Shown in pieces: positions 54,893 through 63,918 of a stretch of 64,000 nt of DNA. Origin of the DNA: Pseudomonadota bacterium. Lineage in GTDB: Bacteria > Pseudomonadota > Alphaproteobacteria > Rhizobiales > Hyphomicrobiaceae. The DNA is taken from positions 1 to 64,000 of the forward strand of contig JAEXXM010000019.1 in NCBI GenBank assembly GCA_023405815.1. The letters run 5' to 3'. Each line of letters starts with the position of its first letter. Position 1 is the first letter of the stretch. The position numbers were made by a program, and so were the translations under genes. The notes below the pieces were generated by a model. The model had not been told where the DNA came from. It saw only the letters and a program-made list of their open reading frames with translations, and did no database searches.

Positions 54893-57011
54893 GCTTCGCG
54901 GGCGCTGCAGCCAAGCCGGCGATTTTGAGGGCGAAAGCGTAGTCGGCCGCCATCTCGCGCAACTGCTCGTAGCGGCCAGAGGCGCCGCCATGCCCTGCAT
55001 CCATGTTGATCTTGAGCAGGATGAGGTTGTCGGACGTGTTCTTCTCGCGCAGGCGCGCAACCCACTTGGCCGGCTCCCAATAGGTGACGCGCGGATCGGT
55101 GAGGCCGCCATAGGCGAAGATGTGCGGATAGGCCTTCGCTTCCACATTCTCGTAGGGGCTGTAGGCGTGGATGATCGCGAACTCATCGCGGCTCTCGATG
55201 GGATTGCCCCACTCCGGCCATTCCGGCGGCGTCAGCGGCAGGTCCTTGTCGAGCATCGTGTTCAAGACGTCGACGAACGGCACGTCGGCTATGATGCCCA
55301 GGAACAGGTCGGGCGCCATGTTGGCGACTACGCCCATCAGCATGCCGCCGGCCGAGCCGCCGTTGGCGACGATGCGGCCGCGCTTCGTCAGGCCCGCGGC
55401 AGCTAGGTATTCGCCGGCGTCGATGAAGTCCGTGAAGGTGTTCACTTTCTGGGCGAGCTTGCCGTCGGTGTACCAGCGATATCCTTTGTCCTTGCCGCCG
55501 CGGATGTGGGCGATGGCGTAGATGAAGCCGCGATCGACGAGCGAAAGGCGGGTGGTCGAGAACGAGGCCGGGATCGAGATGCCATATGCGCCGTAGCCGT
55601 AGAGCAGCATGGGCGCCGAGCCGTCGAGCGGCGTCGACTTGTGATAGAGGATGGACACCGGCACCGTCTCGCCGTCACGTGCGGGCGCATAGAGACGACG
55701 GGTCACGTAGTCGGCGGGGTTGTGGCCGCTCGGGACCTGCTGGCGCTTGCGCAGCACGCGCGCGCGCGTTTCCATGTCGTAGTCGTAGGTCTCGGCAGGC
55801 GTCGTCATCGAGGAGTAGACGAAGCGCAGCGTCGTCGTGTCGAACTCGTAGCCGGGGCTGATGCCGAGAGAGTAGGCCTCCTCGGGGAAGGCGATGACGT
55901 GCTCGGCGCCGTCGGCGATGCGGCGGACGATAATACGCGGCAGTCCGTTCTCGCGCTCGAGACGCACCATGTGATTGCGGAAGAGCACCGTATCGAGGAC
56001 GAGGCAGCCGGGGCGGTGTGGGATGATCTCGCGCCAATTCTGCATGCCCGGCGCCGATACCGGCGTTTCGACGATGCGGAAGTCCTCCGCGCCCTCAGAG
56101 TTCGTCGTGATGATGAGCTTATCGCCGTGGTGCTCGACCGAATACTCGTGGCCGATGCAGCGCGGCTCGACGAGGACCGGCTCTGTCAGCGGTGCGTCGG
56201 CATCGATGAGGCGCACCTCGCTGGTGCGATGGTCGTGCGCGTCGATGGTGACGAACTTTGAAGACTGGGTTGCGGAAATCGCCACGTAGAGGCCGATGTC
56301 GTTCTCGGCATAGACGAGCACGTCGTTTTCGGCGGGCGTCCCGACGATGTGCCGGTAGACGAGCAGCGGACGGTGGTGCTCGTCGAGACGGACATAGAAG
56401 AGCGTCTTACTGTCGTTAGCCCAGACGACGTTGCCACGCGTGTCGGGAATGGTGTCGGCGAGATCCTGACCGGTTGCCGTATCGCGCAGGCGTATGGTGT
56501 AGAGCTCGGAGCCCTTGTCGTCGCTGGCGTAGGCGAGAAGCCGGTGATCGGGGCTGTGCTGGAAGCCGCCGAGGTCCCAGTAGGGCTTGCCCTCGGCCTC
56601 GCGATTACCGTCGAGCAGCACGACCTCATCTCCGCCGTGGCGGCCGCAGCGATAGACGAGCGGGTACTGGCCGCCGGCGACATAGCCGGTGTAGTAGGCG
56701 TAGGGGCCGTCGGGGGCGGGGACCGAGCTGTCATCCTCCTTCAGGCGCCCGCGCATCTCGAGGAACAGGTCCTCCTGCAGGGTGCGGGTCTCGGCGAGCT
56801 GGGCCTCCGTATGGGCGTTCTCGGCCTCGAGGTAGGCGCGGATTTCGGCATCGAGCACGGCGGGGTCGCGCATGACCTCCTGCCAATTGTCGGCCTTCAG
56901 CCAGGCATAGTCGTCGACGAGCTCGATCCCATGCCAGCTCGAGACCTGGGGGCGCCGCGCGGCACGCGGCGGTTTGACGAAGGCGTGACGGTGGGTGGGG
57001 CCGTACATCAT
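54873..57011 (-). CDS. ptrB: Prolyl oligopeptidase family protease (oligopeptidase B)
   Basis: About 712 residues. N-terminal beta-propeller (residues about 70-400) and C-terminal alpha/beta-hydrolase. Catalytic triad: Ser in GGSAGGMLMG, Asp in GLTDPRV and His in DAGHGG. The motif LLYGYGAYGIS is typical of OpdB, which cleaves after basic residues in short peptides. ATGs at 57011 and 57008 compete, with GGAGAG just upstream; a GTG at 57020 also fits. The C-terminus is a low-complexity Ala/Lys/Glu tail. Confidence 0.9.
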   Translation of the reverse strand: MMYGPTHRHAFVKPPRAARRPQVSSWHGIELVDDYAWLKADNWQEVMRDPAVLDAEIRAYLEAENAHTEAQLAETRTLQEDLFLEMRGRLKEDDSSVPAPDGPYAYYTGYVAGGQYPLVYRCGRHGGDEVVLLDGNREAEGKPYWDLGGFQHSPDHRLLAYASDDKGSELYTIRLRDTATGQDLADTIPDTRGNVVWANDSKTLFYVRLDEHHRPLLVYRHIVGTPAENDVLVYAENDIGLYVAISATQSSKFVTIDAHDHRTSEVRLIDADAPLTEPVLVEPRCIGHEYSVEHHGDKLIITTNSEGAEDFRIVETPVSAPGMQNWREIIPHRPGCLVLDTVLFRNHMVRLERENGLPRIIVRRIADGAEHVIAFPEEAYSLGISPGYEFDTTTLRFVYSSMTTPAETYDYDMETRARVLRKRQQVPSGHNPADYVTRRLYAPARDGETVPVSILYHKSTPLDGSAPMLLYGYGAYGISIPASFSTTRLSLVDRGFIYAIAHIRGGKDKGYRWYTDGKLAQKVNTFTDFIDAGEYLAAAGLTKRGRIVANGGSAGGMLMGVVANMAPDLFLGIIADVPFVDVLNTMLDKDLPLTPPEWPEWGNPIESRDEFAIIHAYSPYENVEAKAYPHIFAYGGLTDPRVTYWEPAKWVARLREKNTSDNLILLKINMDAGHGGASGRYEQLREMAADYAFALKIAGLAAAPAKQKEKAA

Positions 57012-57020
57012 TCTCTCCAC

Positions 57021-57622
57021 GCAAACTGTCGGCGAATATGGGGGGCAGCGGACTGGCTGCTAAGGGCCCGGTGCTGGGCAGGGCATTGCCCGGCTGGAAA
57101 AGGTCGTCCCTTGCAGGATTGTCGAGATGAGAGGGATAGGCCCGCGCGTTGTCAACTTTGCGGACGGCCGCCCCGGAGCTAGCGTTGACCTGTGCAAAAG
57201 CTTCGTCAAGTAGATGGGGCTGTCATTTAAAGGATTTCTTATGGGGGCCTAACCGGAATCTTACCAAGTGGCCCCCGACGCGTTGCGTAGGCGACCAACC
57301 GGGAACCGTCGTTGGGGATGAAATCTTTTGGATATCTAGAGCGTAACAACCAAAAGCGCGAATATGACACCACTGAACGACGCCAATTATGTGCGGTCTA
57401 TGATCACATCGGGCTTTGATTAGGGATGTTAGATGGATGTCAGGTACTTGTAGTTGACTTTACTTAAGGTGGGTGCGAAATCTCTGTTCGGAGCTAAATA
57501 CTCAGTATGACAATGGGGCACGAAGGGCGCTCGTTCCGCCCATGCAAGGCTTCCAGAATATTAAGCCCCCGGCGCGGCATCGCTTTAAGGCAATAGATTT
57601 TCTGACCCGATGGGAGGTCGGC
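57021..57622. promoter_or_regulatory. AT-rich upstream region of mucR
   Basis: About 600 bases before the MucR start. From about 57220 on, the sequence is clearly AT-richer than neighbouring genes and contains many T-A steps (for example AAATCTTTTGGATATCTAG near 57320), the kind of DNA that MucR-family proteins bind, which would allow autoregulation. GGGGGCC at 57243-57249 and GGCCCCC at 57270-57276 form a hairpin with a 20-base loop. TTGACT at about 57455 may be a -35, but no clear -10 follows. Confidence 0.5.
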
Positions 57623-58030
57623 TTGGAAGATAACTCACGACCTGAGCTCGTCGAGCTGACGGCCAAGATCGTATCTGCCTACGTCAGCAACAACTCCGTG
57701 GGCGCCAACGATCTGCCGCATCTCATCAGCGAAACTCACGCTGCCCTCAGCCGCGCGAGCGGGGGCGCCGTGGTGGTCGAGCGCGAGGAGCAGAAGCCGA
57801 AGGTGCCGGTCAAGAAGTCGGTGATGCCGGACTACCTCATCTGCCTCGAGGACGGAAAGAAGTTCAAGTCGCTGAAGCGGCACCTGCGCACGCATTACAA
57901 CCTCTCCCCCGAGGAGTACCGGGAGAAGTGGGGGTTGCCGCACGACTACCCCATGGTCGCGCCCAACTACGCGCGCGCCCGTTCGGACCTCGCCAAGAAG
58001 ATGGGTCTTGGGACCCGGCGCGAGAAATAG
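57623..58030 (+). CDS. mucR: MucR/Ros family transcriptional regulator
   Basis: 135 residues from a TTG start at 57623, preceded by GGGAGG with five-base spacing; this gives the conserved N-terminus EDNSRPELVELTAKIVSAYVSNN. The zinc-finger region YLICLEDGKKFKSLKRHLRTHYNL keeps the first Cys and the two His of the Ros finger, but the second Cys is Asp (CLED), as in many MucR homologues. C-terminal GLPHDYPMVAPNYARARSDLAKKMGLG is diagnostic. MucR proteins control exopolysaccharide, motility and symbiosis or virulence genes by binding AT-rich DNA. Confidence 0.93.
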   Translation: MEDNSRPELVELTAKIVSAYVSNNSVGANDLPHLISETHAALSRASGGAVVVEREEQKPKVPVKKSVMPDYLICLEDGKKFKSLKRHLRTHYNLSPEEYREKWGLPHDYPMVAPNYARARSDLAKKMGLGTRREK

Positions 58031-58037
58031 TCTCGCC

Positions 58038-58343
58038 CTATTTCGCCGGTGCAGCGGGGCGCCGCGAGGCCGCCCTCGCTTTGCGCGCGTATTCTGCGGT
58101 TTCGGCTCGGTACGCCTGGAGCAGCAGCGCGTGGCGCGCGAGGTCGTAGGTCCAGTGGCCGGCGAGCCCGCGCTGTCGCTCGAGCCGGAGTGCGCGCCGC
58201 ATGCGCGCGAGCAAGCTTGCGTGGGCGGCGAGATCGGGCGGGTGGACCTCGTGCGGCCACAGCGGCAGGAGCCGCGGCAGGTCGCGGCGGCGCTCGTAGC
58301 ATCGGCACCCCGCTGGACTATCAGTGCGTGCTGCAAGCCTCAT
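58038..58343 (-). CDS. Conserved hypothetical protein, basic, about 101 residues
   Basis: Arg/Leu-rich helical product with the segment LPLWPHEVHPPDLAAHASLLARMRRAL and LAGHWTYDLARHALLLQAYRAE, which look like a conserved domain seen in related genomes, though no family name is assigned. ATG at 58343. It faces mucR with an 8-base gap. Composition matches real coding DNA better than the opposite strand frames. Confidence 0.6.
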   Translation of the reverse strand: MRLAARTDSPAGCRCYERRRDLPRLLPLWPHEVHPPDLAAHASLLARMRRALRLERQRGLAGHWTYDLARHALLLQAYRAETAEYARKARAASRRPAAPAK

Positions 58344-58518
58344 GGCGCCCTCGGCAAGAAAGCTGCAACTTTCGCAGCGCGCAAAGCCGCGTGGATTTCT
58401 TTCTTGCGTCGGGACTTATCCCCTCAGGTTCACCTGCAAACTAATCTGCAAACCGGGAAGTAGACCTTCCCACCTATGATCATCACCGGATGAGCAGGGC
58501 GCTTCCCAAGGTGGTCCA

Positions 58519-58905
58519 ATGATGCTGCAACAGTCCGTGACCCATCACTGCTACGGCCGGCCGATAGTGGCCGCGCGCTCCGGAGCGAGCCGCGAGGCGA
58601 TCGAATACGCCGTCACGCAGGTGTTCGGGATTGCCGGCCGGGACTTGCGCCGGTCGACGCGGGGGCGCGCCAGGGTCGCCTTGGCGCGGCAAGTGGCGAT
58701 GTATATCGCCCACGTCGGATGCGGGCTGTCGCTGACCGAGACGGGACGCCTGTTCGAGCGGGATAGAACGACCGTTGCGCATGCATGCGGGGTGATCGAG
58801 GACCGTCGCGACGATCCTCTTTTCGATCGCGTGCTCGACCTGATCGAATGGTCGGTTCCCGTACTTGCAGAGCGCCCGGCACCGCACCATCAAGCAGCGA
58901 GTTGA
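58519..58905 (+). CDS. DnaA domain-IV-only protein (helix-turn-helix)
   Basis: 128 residues. Residues about 42-100 match the DnaA C-terminal DNA-binding domain: DLRRSTRGRARVALARQVAMYIAH followed by LSLTETGRLFERDRTTVAHACGVIED, where RDRTTVAHA replaces the common RDHSTVxHA signature of DnaA-box recognition. AAA+ ATPase, domain I and domain II are absent. Such proteins are found in Hyphomicrobiales and may bind DnaA boxes without initiating replication. Its stop overlaps the next start as TGATG. Confidence 0.88.
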   Translation: MMLQQSVTHHCYGRPIVAARSGASREAIEYAVTQVFGIAGRDLRRSTRGRARVALARQVAMYIAHVGCGLSLTETGRLFERDRTTVAHACGVIEDRRDDPLFDRVLDLIEWSVPVLAERPAPHHQAAS

Positions 58906-59477
58906 TGGCGATGAAAGTCCAACGTACCGGCGCGCAGGCCGAGGCTTCGCGGGCGCTCGTCAACGCGGACGAAAGTCCGATCGCCTGGCTGCGCCGCCGC
59001 AAGGATCGCAACGGCGAGCCGATGATCTCGCAGGCGCAGTTCGACGCGGGCGAGCGGCTCAGGGTCGACTTCTGGTTCGCGCAGATGACGCCGCGCACGA
59101 CCACCAACTGGTCGGCTGTCTCGACGATGCCGCGGGGGCGCCGCTACGGCGCGGGACCACGCTCCAGCGCGGAGACGACCGACAACGCAGTCGCCGCTGC
59201 CGAGCGCGTGCGTCGCGCCTTGGGCGCGGTCGGGCCGGAGCTCTCGGGCGTGCTCATCGACGTGTGCTGCCACCTGCGGGGGCTGGAGGATGCCGAGCGC
59301 GCCGCCGGCTGGCCGCAGAGATCGGCGAAGATCGTTCTGCAACTGGCACTGACGCGGCTCGCGCGACACTACGGCCTGGAGCGTGGCGCGGCGCCGGTCG
59401 GGGGGACCGGTCAAGTGCGCCACTGGGGCAGCGAGGACTTCAGGCCGCTGTTCGAGGTTCCGTCCGACGAGAGCTAG
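58905..59477 (+). CDS. DUF6456 domain-containing protein
   Basis: 190 residues. The core segment SPIAWLRRRKDRNGEPMIS, GERLRVDFWFAQMTPRTTTNWSA and the later VLIDVCCHLRGLEDAERAAGWPQRSAKIVLQLALTRLARHYGL match DUF6456, a helical family of unknown function probably with a HTH-like second half. Start ATG overlaps the DnaA-like stop (TGATG), so the two proteins are likely made together. An ATG two codons further is possible. Confidence 0.8.
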   Translation: MAMKVQRTGAQAEASRALVNADESPIAWLRRRKDRNGEPMISQAQFDAGERLRVDFWFAQMTPRTTTNWSAVSTMPRGRRYGAGPRSSAETTDNAVAAAERVRRALGAVGPELSGVLIDVCCHLRGLEDAERAAGWPQRSAKIVLQLALTRLARHYGLERGAAPVGGTGQVRHWGSEDFRPLFEVPSDES

Positions 59478-59692
59478 GTCGTGCGCCCTAAGTCACCTCA
59501 GCTCTGCCTCGAACACGGGAGCGGATCACGGCGGCCAGCAAAGTGAGGTCGGCCCAGGGGCAGAAGCGGCCATTCGGCCGTGGGGTTGGCCCTTTGGCAA
59601 CGTAGGCAGGCCGTTCCTGCCCTGCAACGTTCAGAAGTAGCGTCGACCTCGATAGATGGTACTATCGCTCTGCGAGGATGTCGGAGGCAACG

Positions 59693-60379
59693 ATGGCCGT
59701 CAAAGCGGCCAAATCAGTTTCGCCCCAACACCAGTTCAACGCCGCAGAAATCGGCGCACTGGCGCATCTTTATCGCGGTGAGGTGTACCGCAGCACAATC
59801 TGGCGCACGCGCCTCGACAACACGACAAATTGGGCTGTCGTGGCGTTAGGCATTGCTGTCTCGGTAACTTTTTCCAGTCCATCGGCCTCGCCGCTGCCGC
59901 TCGTGCTCGTTGGTATCCTCATCGTCGTGTTTTTGGTTTTCGAGGCGCGACGCTATCGCTACTTCAATGTCTGGCGCGCCCGGGCGCGCTGGATGGAGAC
60001 ATATTTTTATGCCCCCATTCTGCGCGGAGAGACTTTGAACGCGGGCAGCGGCTGGCCCACGGTGCTGGCCAACGACTATTGCGATCCGCGCCATCACATC
60101 AGCTTGGCGCGCGCGATCGGACGGCGGTTGCGCAGGAACTATGTTTGGATATTGGGCATTCAGGCGCTCGCCTATGGTGGCAAGATAGCAATCCATCCAG
60201 AACCGATCGCGAGTTTTGCCGAGCTCGTTCAGCGCGCTGCCGTCGGCCCGATCCCCGGCGAGTGGATGCTCATCGGCGGCGTGTTGTTTAACGGGACCTG
60301 GATCCTATTCGCGATAATTACATTTTACGTCGATCGCACCAGGCGTGTGCCGGGATCTCCCCGCGTCGCCATGGGCTAA
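59693..60379 (+). CDS. DUF2270 family membrane protein
   Basis: 228 residues from the ATG at 59693 (GGAGG five bases before; upstream ATG 59678 lacks one). Features: the family's YRGEVYRSTIWRTRLDNTTNWAVV at the N-terminus, two helices near residues 46-80 (VVALGIAVSVTF, LVLVGILIVVFLVFEA), the RYRYFNVWRARARWMET loop and two C-terminal helices. Function unknown. A stand-alone gene. Confidence 0.8.
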   Translation: MAVKAAKSVSPQHQFNAAEIGALAHLYRGEVYRSTIWRTRLDNTTNWAVVALGIAVSVTFSSPSASPLPLVLVGILIVVFLVFEARRYRYFNVWRARARWMETYFYAPILRGETLNAGSGWPTVLANDYCDPRHHISLARAIGRRLRRNYVWILGIQALAYGGKIAIHPEPIASFAELVQRAAVGPIPGEWMLIGGVLFNGTWILFAIITFYVDRTRRVPGSPRVAMG

Positions 60380-60748
60380 ACCTTCAGCCGCGCATTCGTC
60401 GATAGCTGCCACGTGCCACGTTGGTGCATCGCCGCGAAGTCCGCTCAAGGTCAGAGGCAGACAACGATGCTTGGCGGGTTGCGCCTTGGCATCTAAAATA
60501 GGGGTGCAGAAATAGGCAGTGCCGCCACGCGATGCCAGCGCTCAAGGAGGCGTCTTGGAGGATCGGGCGGCCGCTAGATAGAGGGGCGACGCGACCCTCA
60601 GCCCATGACCCCTGTTCCTCAGGTCCGCAGCGCGTATTTCCTTCGTCGAGTTCACGGAACCGGCTGAGGCGCCGGTCGCTCGTGGGCTCGTGGATAGGCT
60701 CGCGCCCGGCATCGGCGGCGTCGACGATCGTCCCCATTGGAGGACACA
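60380..60748. other. Intergenic region before the kinase-like/BON gene
   Basis: About 370 bases. GGAGG at 60739-60743 belongs to the following start. No recognised RNA or repeat; minus-strand frames here have poor composition. Confidence 0.4.
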
Positions 60749-61567
60749 ATGGCCGTAATTGCCATGACGTACGAGGTGGCCACGCGCGGGAGTGAGGTCG
60801 CCGCCGGGCTTGCGCAGCGGCTGGGATTGGACATCGTCCATCATGAGCTCGTCGAGCACGATATCGCGGTGCGCACCGGCCTGGCCGAGAGCGAGGTGCA
60901 CCGCTACCTCGAGGGCGAGGCCTCGCTCCTGGAGCGGTGGAGGCTCGACCGGAAGGGCATGCTCCGGTACACCGCTCAAGAGATCCTCGAGCTGGCGGCC
61001 AACGGCAACGTGCTGATCAGGGGGTGGGGCGCCACCTATCTCTTGCGGACTGTGCCGCACGTCCTATGCGTGCGCATCTGCGCACCGATGCCGTTCCGTG
61101 AAAAAGTCCTGATGGAGAGGCTTGGCATTCTGGATCGGGCCGCTGCACGACGTGAGATCGAGCACAACGATGCTGCGCACAATGGAACAATGCAAAGGCT
61201 CTTTGGCGTCGACTGGGAGGACCCGACACTTTACGCGATCGTGCTCAACACGGAGCGGGTGTCCGTCACGACGTGCATCGACGAGATAGCTCGCCTTTGT
61301 GGTTGCGCCGAATTTCAGGAAACTGCGAGCTCTCACAGAGTCTTGACGGATGAGCTCGTTCTCACCCGCGTGCGCTTCGCATTGGATCGCCGGTTCGGCC
61401 AATACGGCTTTAAGGCCGACGTGCACGACGGGAGAGTTGTCTTGACGGGCGCCACGACCGACGAGCACCTCATCGTCGAAGCGATCCGCCTCCTGCAGGG
61501 TGTCGAGGGTGTCACCGGCGTGGCCAGCAAGATCGAGCATGTCGCGTTCACTCCGCACGAGCCCTGA
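60749..61567 (+). CDS. Cytidylate-kinase-like protein fused to a BON-like domain
   Basis: 272 residues. N-terminal 200 residues follow the cytidylate-kinase-like (AAA_26) pattern: AVIAMTYEVATRGSEVAAGLAQRLGLDIVHHELV, then NVLIRGWGATYLL and ICAPMPFREKVLMERL. The usual glycine-rich phosphate loop (REYGSGG) is replaced by YEVATRGSE, so ATP binding may be lost. The last 60 residues (VRFALDRRFGQYGFKADVHDGRVVLTGATTDEHLIVEAIRLLQGVEGV) resemble a BON lipid/membrane-associated domain. Start has GGAGG six bases upstream. Confidence 0.7.
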   Translation: MAVIAMTYEVATRGSEVAAGLAQRLGLDIVHHELVEHDIAVRTGLAESEVHRYLEGEASLLERWRLDRKGMLRYTAQEILELAANGNVLIRGWGATYLLRTVPHVLCVRICAPMPFREKVLMERLGILDRAAARREIEHNDAAHNGTMQRLFGVDWEDPTLYAIVLNTERVSVTTCIDEIARLCGCAEFQETASSHRVLTDELVLTRVRFALDRRFGQYGFKADVHDGRVVLTGATTDEHLIVEAIRLLQGVEGVTGVASKIEHVAFTPHEP

Positions 61568-61654
61568 CAAGGGACTGGCGGACGGATCATCACGATCGTC
61601 TTGGTCGCCGCTTTCGGCGTCGACGCAATCTCTGCGAGCTGGGCGAAATGATAC

Positions 61655-62089
61655 CTAGGCGCCGGCGCCCTGGGTGCTCATGGCGGCGGCGTCGGCGCGG
61701 ACGCGGGCGACCATCGAGGCAAGCCCATTGGAGCGCTGCGGCGTCAGGTGCTCCTTAAGACCCAGCCGGGCGAAGACGGGATCGGGATCGATGCCGCGCA
61801 CCTCGTCGACGGCGTGGCCGTCGTAGATGGCGAAGAGGATGGCGATCAACCCGCGCACGATGTGAGCGTCGCTGTCGGCGAGCATGCTGAACTGCCGCTG
61901 GCCGCCCGTCTGCTTTACGCTCGTCGCCAGCCAAACCTGGCTCGCGCAGCCGCGCACCTTGTTGGCGTCGGTGCGCAGGGCGTCGGGCAGTGGCGGCAGA
62001 TTGCGGCCGAGCTCGATGAGGTAGCGATAACGGTCCTCCCAGTCATCGAGAACGGCGAAATCGGACATGATCTCCGAAAGTGTCGGCAC
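61655..62089 (-). CDS. sufE: SufE family Fe-S cluster assembly protein
   Basis: 144 residues. Starts with LSEIMSDFAVLDDWEDRYRYLIELGR; the active Cys is in KVRGCASQVWL. SufE accepts sulfur from cysteine desulfurase SufS. The C-terminal LKEHLTPQRSNGLASMVARVR is typical. No suf genes adjoin it, common in alphaproteobacteria. Confidence 0.92.
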   Translation of the reverse strand: MPTLSEIMSDFAVLDDWEDRYRYLIELGRNLPPLPDALRTDANKVRGCASQVWLATSVKQTGGQRQFSMLADSDAHIVRGLIAILFAIYDGHAVDEVRGIDPDPVFARLGLKEHLTPQRSNGLASMVARVRADAAAMSTQGAGA

Positions 62090-62153
62090 GCGGAACCCCT
62101 CTTTGCTTTCCGGGTAAGCTATTCACATAGGTTGCCGAAATGCAAATGCGCAA

Positions 62154-62178
62154 GGGCCGGCGTTGGGAGCGCCGGCCC
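62154..62178 (-). terminator. Stem-loop downstream of the DUF5330 gene
   Basis: GGGCCGGCG-TTGGGAG-CGCCGGCCC, nine pairs. Read on the minus strand it lies 26 bases past the DUF5330 stop and is followed by a moderately T-rich stretch (TTGCGCATTTGCATTT), compatible with a terminator. Confidence 0.6.
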
Positions 62179-62203
62179 GCGTCGTGCTGGGTAATTCGTC
62201 AAA

Positions 62204-62566
62204 TCAGATGCCGCGCCGGCCCTGGCCGCGCCAGACGGGCTCGAGGTCGTCGGGACGCAGCGTGCCGCGGGGCGTCAAGTCGACGGTCGGCTCGATGAGC
62301 GAATAGCTGCGGGCACTGTCGGCTTCCTTGCCGGCGCTCTTCATGGCGAGCTCGTAGGCCATCGCGGCCCCGAACTTCGCCTTCTGCACGAAGCCGTCCC
62401 AGATCACGCCGGCCTGCTCGCAGGTCGGTCCGTTGCGATCGCAGAAGGTGGCCGTCCAATGCACGGCGGAAGCCGCGCGGTCATAGAGCGCGGCCTGCTG
62501 CTCGCGGTCGGTCGGGAGGACCGCAACCACGACGGCGACGAGGATGCCGATTTTCAAGATGGACAT
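62204..62566 (-). CDS. DUF5330 domain-containing protein
   Basis: 120 residues from the ATG at 62566. A short N-terminal hydrophobic segment (ILKIGILVAVVVAVLP) is a probable signal or anchor. The core TFCDRNGPTCEQAGVIWDGFVQKAKFGA has two cysteines and is typical of DUF5330. Function unknown; widely conserved in Hyphomicrobiales near sufE. Confidence 0.82.
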   Translation of the reverse strand: MSILKIGILVAVVVAVLPTDREQQAALYDRAASAVHWTATFCDRNGPTCEQAGVIWDGFVQKAKFGAAMAYELAMKSAGKEADSARSYSLIEPTVDLTPRGTLRPDDLEPVWRGQGRRGI

Positions 62567-62810
62567 GTTGGCGTCTCCAACCTGACCCTGTGTGTTCTCT
62601 GCATCTTGATAGCAGACCGGTATCAACAAACTGCCTCATGCAATCGGAAAAATTGCGATCAATTGGAGGCAATTTTTACGCTTCGTCGGCGCACCGGCTG
62701 ACCCGCGGAGCCGCAGCGGCGCAACGTTCCGTCAACGAGAGTTAAGGGATCGTTTACGTTCTCTCTCGCATAGTGAGGCAACATAGTAAGCAGCGCGTGA
62801 GGGGTCGGTC

Positions 62811-63518
62811 ATGCTGCCGAAGCGAGTTACGGTGCCGTTAATCGCCTTTCTGGTGCTCAGCGGCGGTGTCGGGGCGAACGTCTTCCTTCTTCAATCATCG
62901 GGCGCGCGCATGCTAAGCGGGCGCGGCATAGATGCCGCGGCGTGGAACATTGCCGCCATCGAGGCTGCCGAGTTCGGCGACACGGGCTCCATCGGCCAGC
63001 AGACGGGCGAGAGCCAGGGGAATGGCCTCGACATCGCGTCGCTAGCTGCCAGCGATGCCCCGGCGAAGACCGGCGACAAGGACGGCGTCGCCAAGGCGAT
63101 CCAGCGCGAGCTGCAGATCCGCGGCTATGAGACGGGAGCACGCGACGGCATCGTCGGCGCCATGACGCGCGGCGCCATCATGGCCTACGAGCACGACCAC
63201 GGCTTGCCGCTGACCGCGCGGCCCAGCGATGCCCTGCTCAAGTCCATTGTGCTGGGTGAAGTCGGCAAGGCCGGCAAGAAGCCGGCAAAGGTCGAGACGG
63301 GGGAGGCGCGCGATATCATCCGCCACGTGCAGCGCTCGCTCGCAAGGCTCGGCTACAAGCCGGGGAGCCCGAGCGGGAACCTGACGCCGGAGACGGTGCG
63401 CGCCATTCGGGCCTTCGAGGGCGACCAGGCGTTGTCCGTGAGCGGGCGCATCTCTGGGCCGCTGATCGCGCGGCTGGAGCGGCTTGCCGGCACCGGGCGC
63501 GTTGCCGCGGCGCCTTGA
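62811..63518 (+). CDS. Peptidoglycan-binding domain protein
   Basis: 235 residues. N-terminal helix (TVPLIAFLVLSGGVGANVFLL) anchors it. Two peptidoglycan-binding type 1 units: about residues 93-130 (VAKAIQRELQIRGYETGARDGIVGAMTRGAI) and about 168-210 (HVQRSLARLGYKPGSPSGNLTPETVRAIRAF). Probably periplasmic cell-wall protein. Adjacent to DUF1491, matching common synteny in the order. Confidence 0.85.
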   Translation: MLPKRVTVPLIAFLVLSGGVGANVFLLQSSGARMLSGRGIDAAAWNIAAIEAAEFGDTGSIGQQTGESQGNGLDIASLAASDAPAKTGDKDGVAKAIQRELQIRGYETGARDGIVGAMTRGAIMAYEHDHGLPLTARPSDALLKSIVLGEVGKAGKKPAKVETGEARDIIRHVQRSLARLGYKPGSPSGNLTPETVRAIRAFEGDQALSVSGRISGPLIARLERLAGTGRVAAAP

Positions 63519-63564
63519 GCCTCGATCAACTTGCCAGCGCGGCGTGCGGCACTAGAGTGCCGGC

Positions 63565-63918
63565 ATGCGGCTACGCACGGAATTCTGGGTCAAGGCATAT
63601 ATTCGCCGATGCGCTATCGAGGGGGCATCGGCGGTTGTCGTGCGTCACGGCGATGACGATGCCGGCGCGGTCTTCATCAAGATCGATCGGCTCGACGGGA
63701 CGTGCCTCGTGTTCGGTCCTGCTCCGGCGGGGCTCGAGGGTGCGGAGAGCGATCGACGTTGGACGCCTTGCCTTGATCCGCGCGGCACGGAGCCCGCCGC
63801 GGCGGATGCCTTTCTCGCGCGCGAGGCGAACTTTGACTCCGACCTCTGGGTGGTGGAGGTCGAGGACCGCAAGGGCCGCCACTTCCTCGATGACAGTCTC
63901 GTCACAGGTGCCGACTAA
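63565..63918 (+). CDS. DUF1491 family protein
   Basis: 117 residues. RLRTEFWVKAYIRRCAIEGASAVVVRHGDDDAGAVFIKI followed by W-x-P-type central segment and DLWVVEVEDRKGRHFL are the DUF1491 core. Soluble; function unknown. Last gene in the window, 46 bases after the peptidoglycan-binding gene. Confidence 0.88.
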   Translation: MRLRTEFWVKAYIRRCAIEGASAVVVRHGDDDAGAVFIKIDRLDGTCLVFGPAPAGLEGAESDRRWTPCLDPRGTEPAAADAFLAREANFDSDLWVVEVEDRKGRHFLDDSLVTGAD

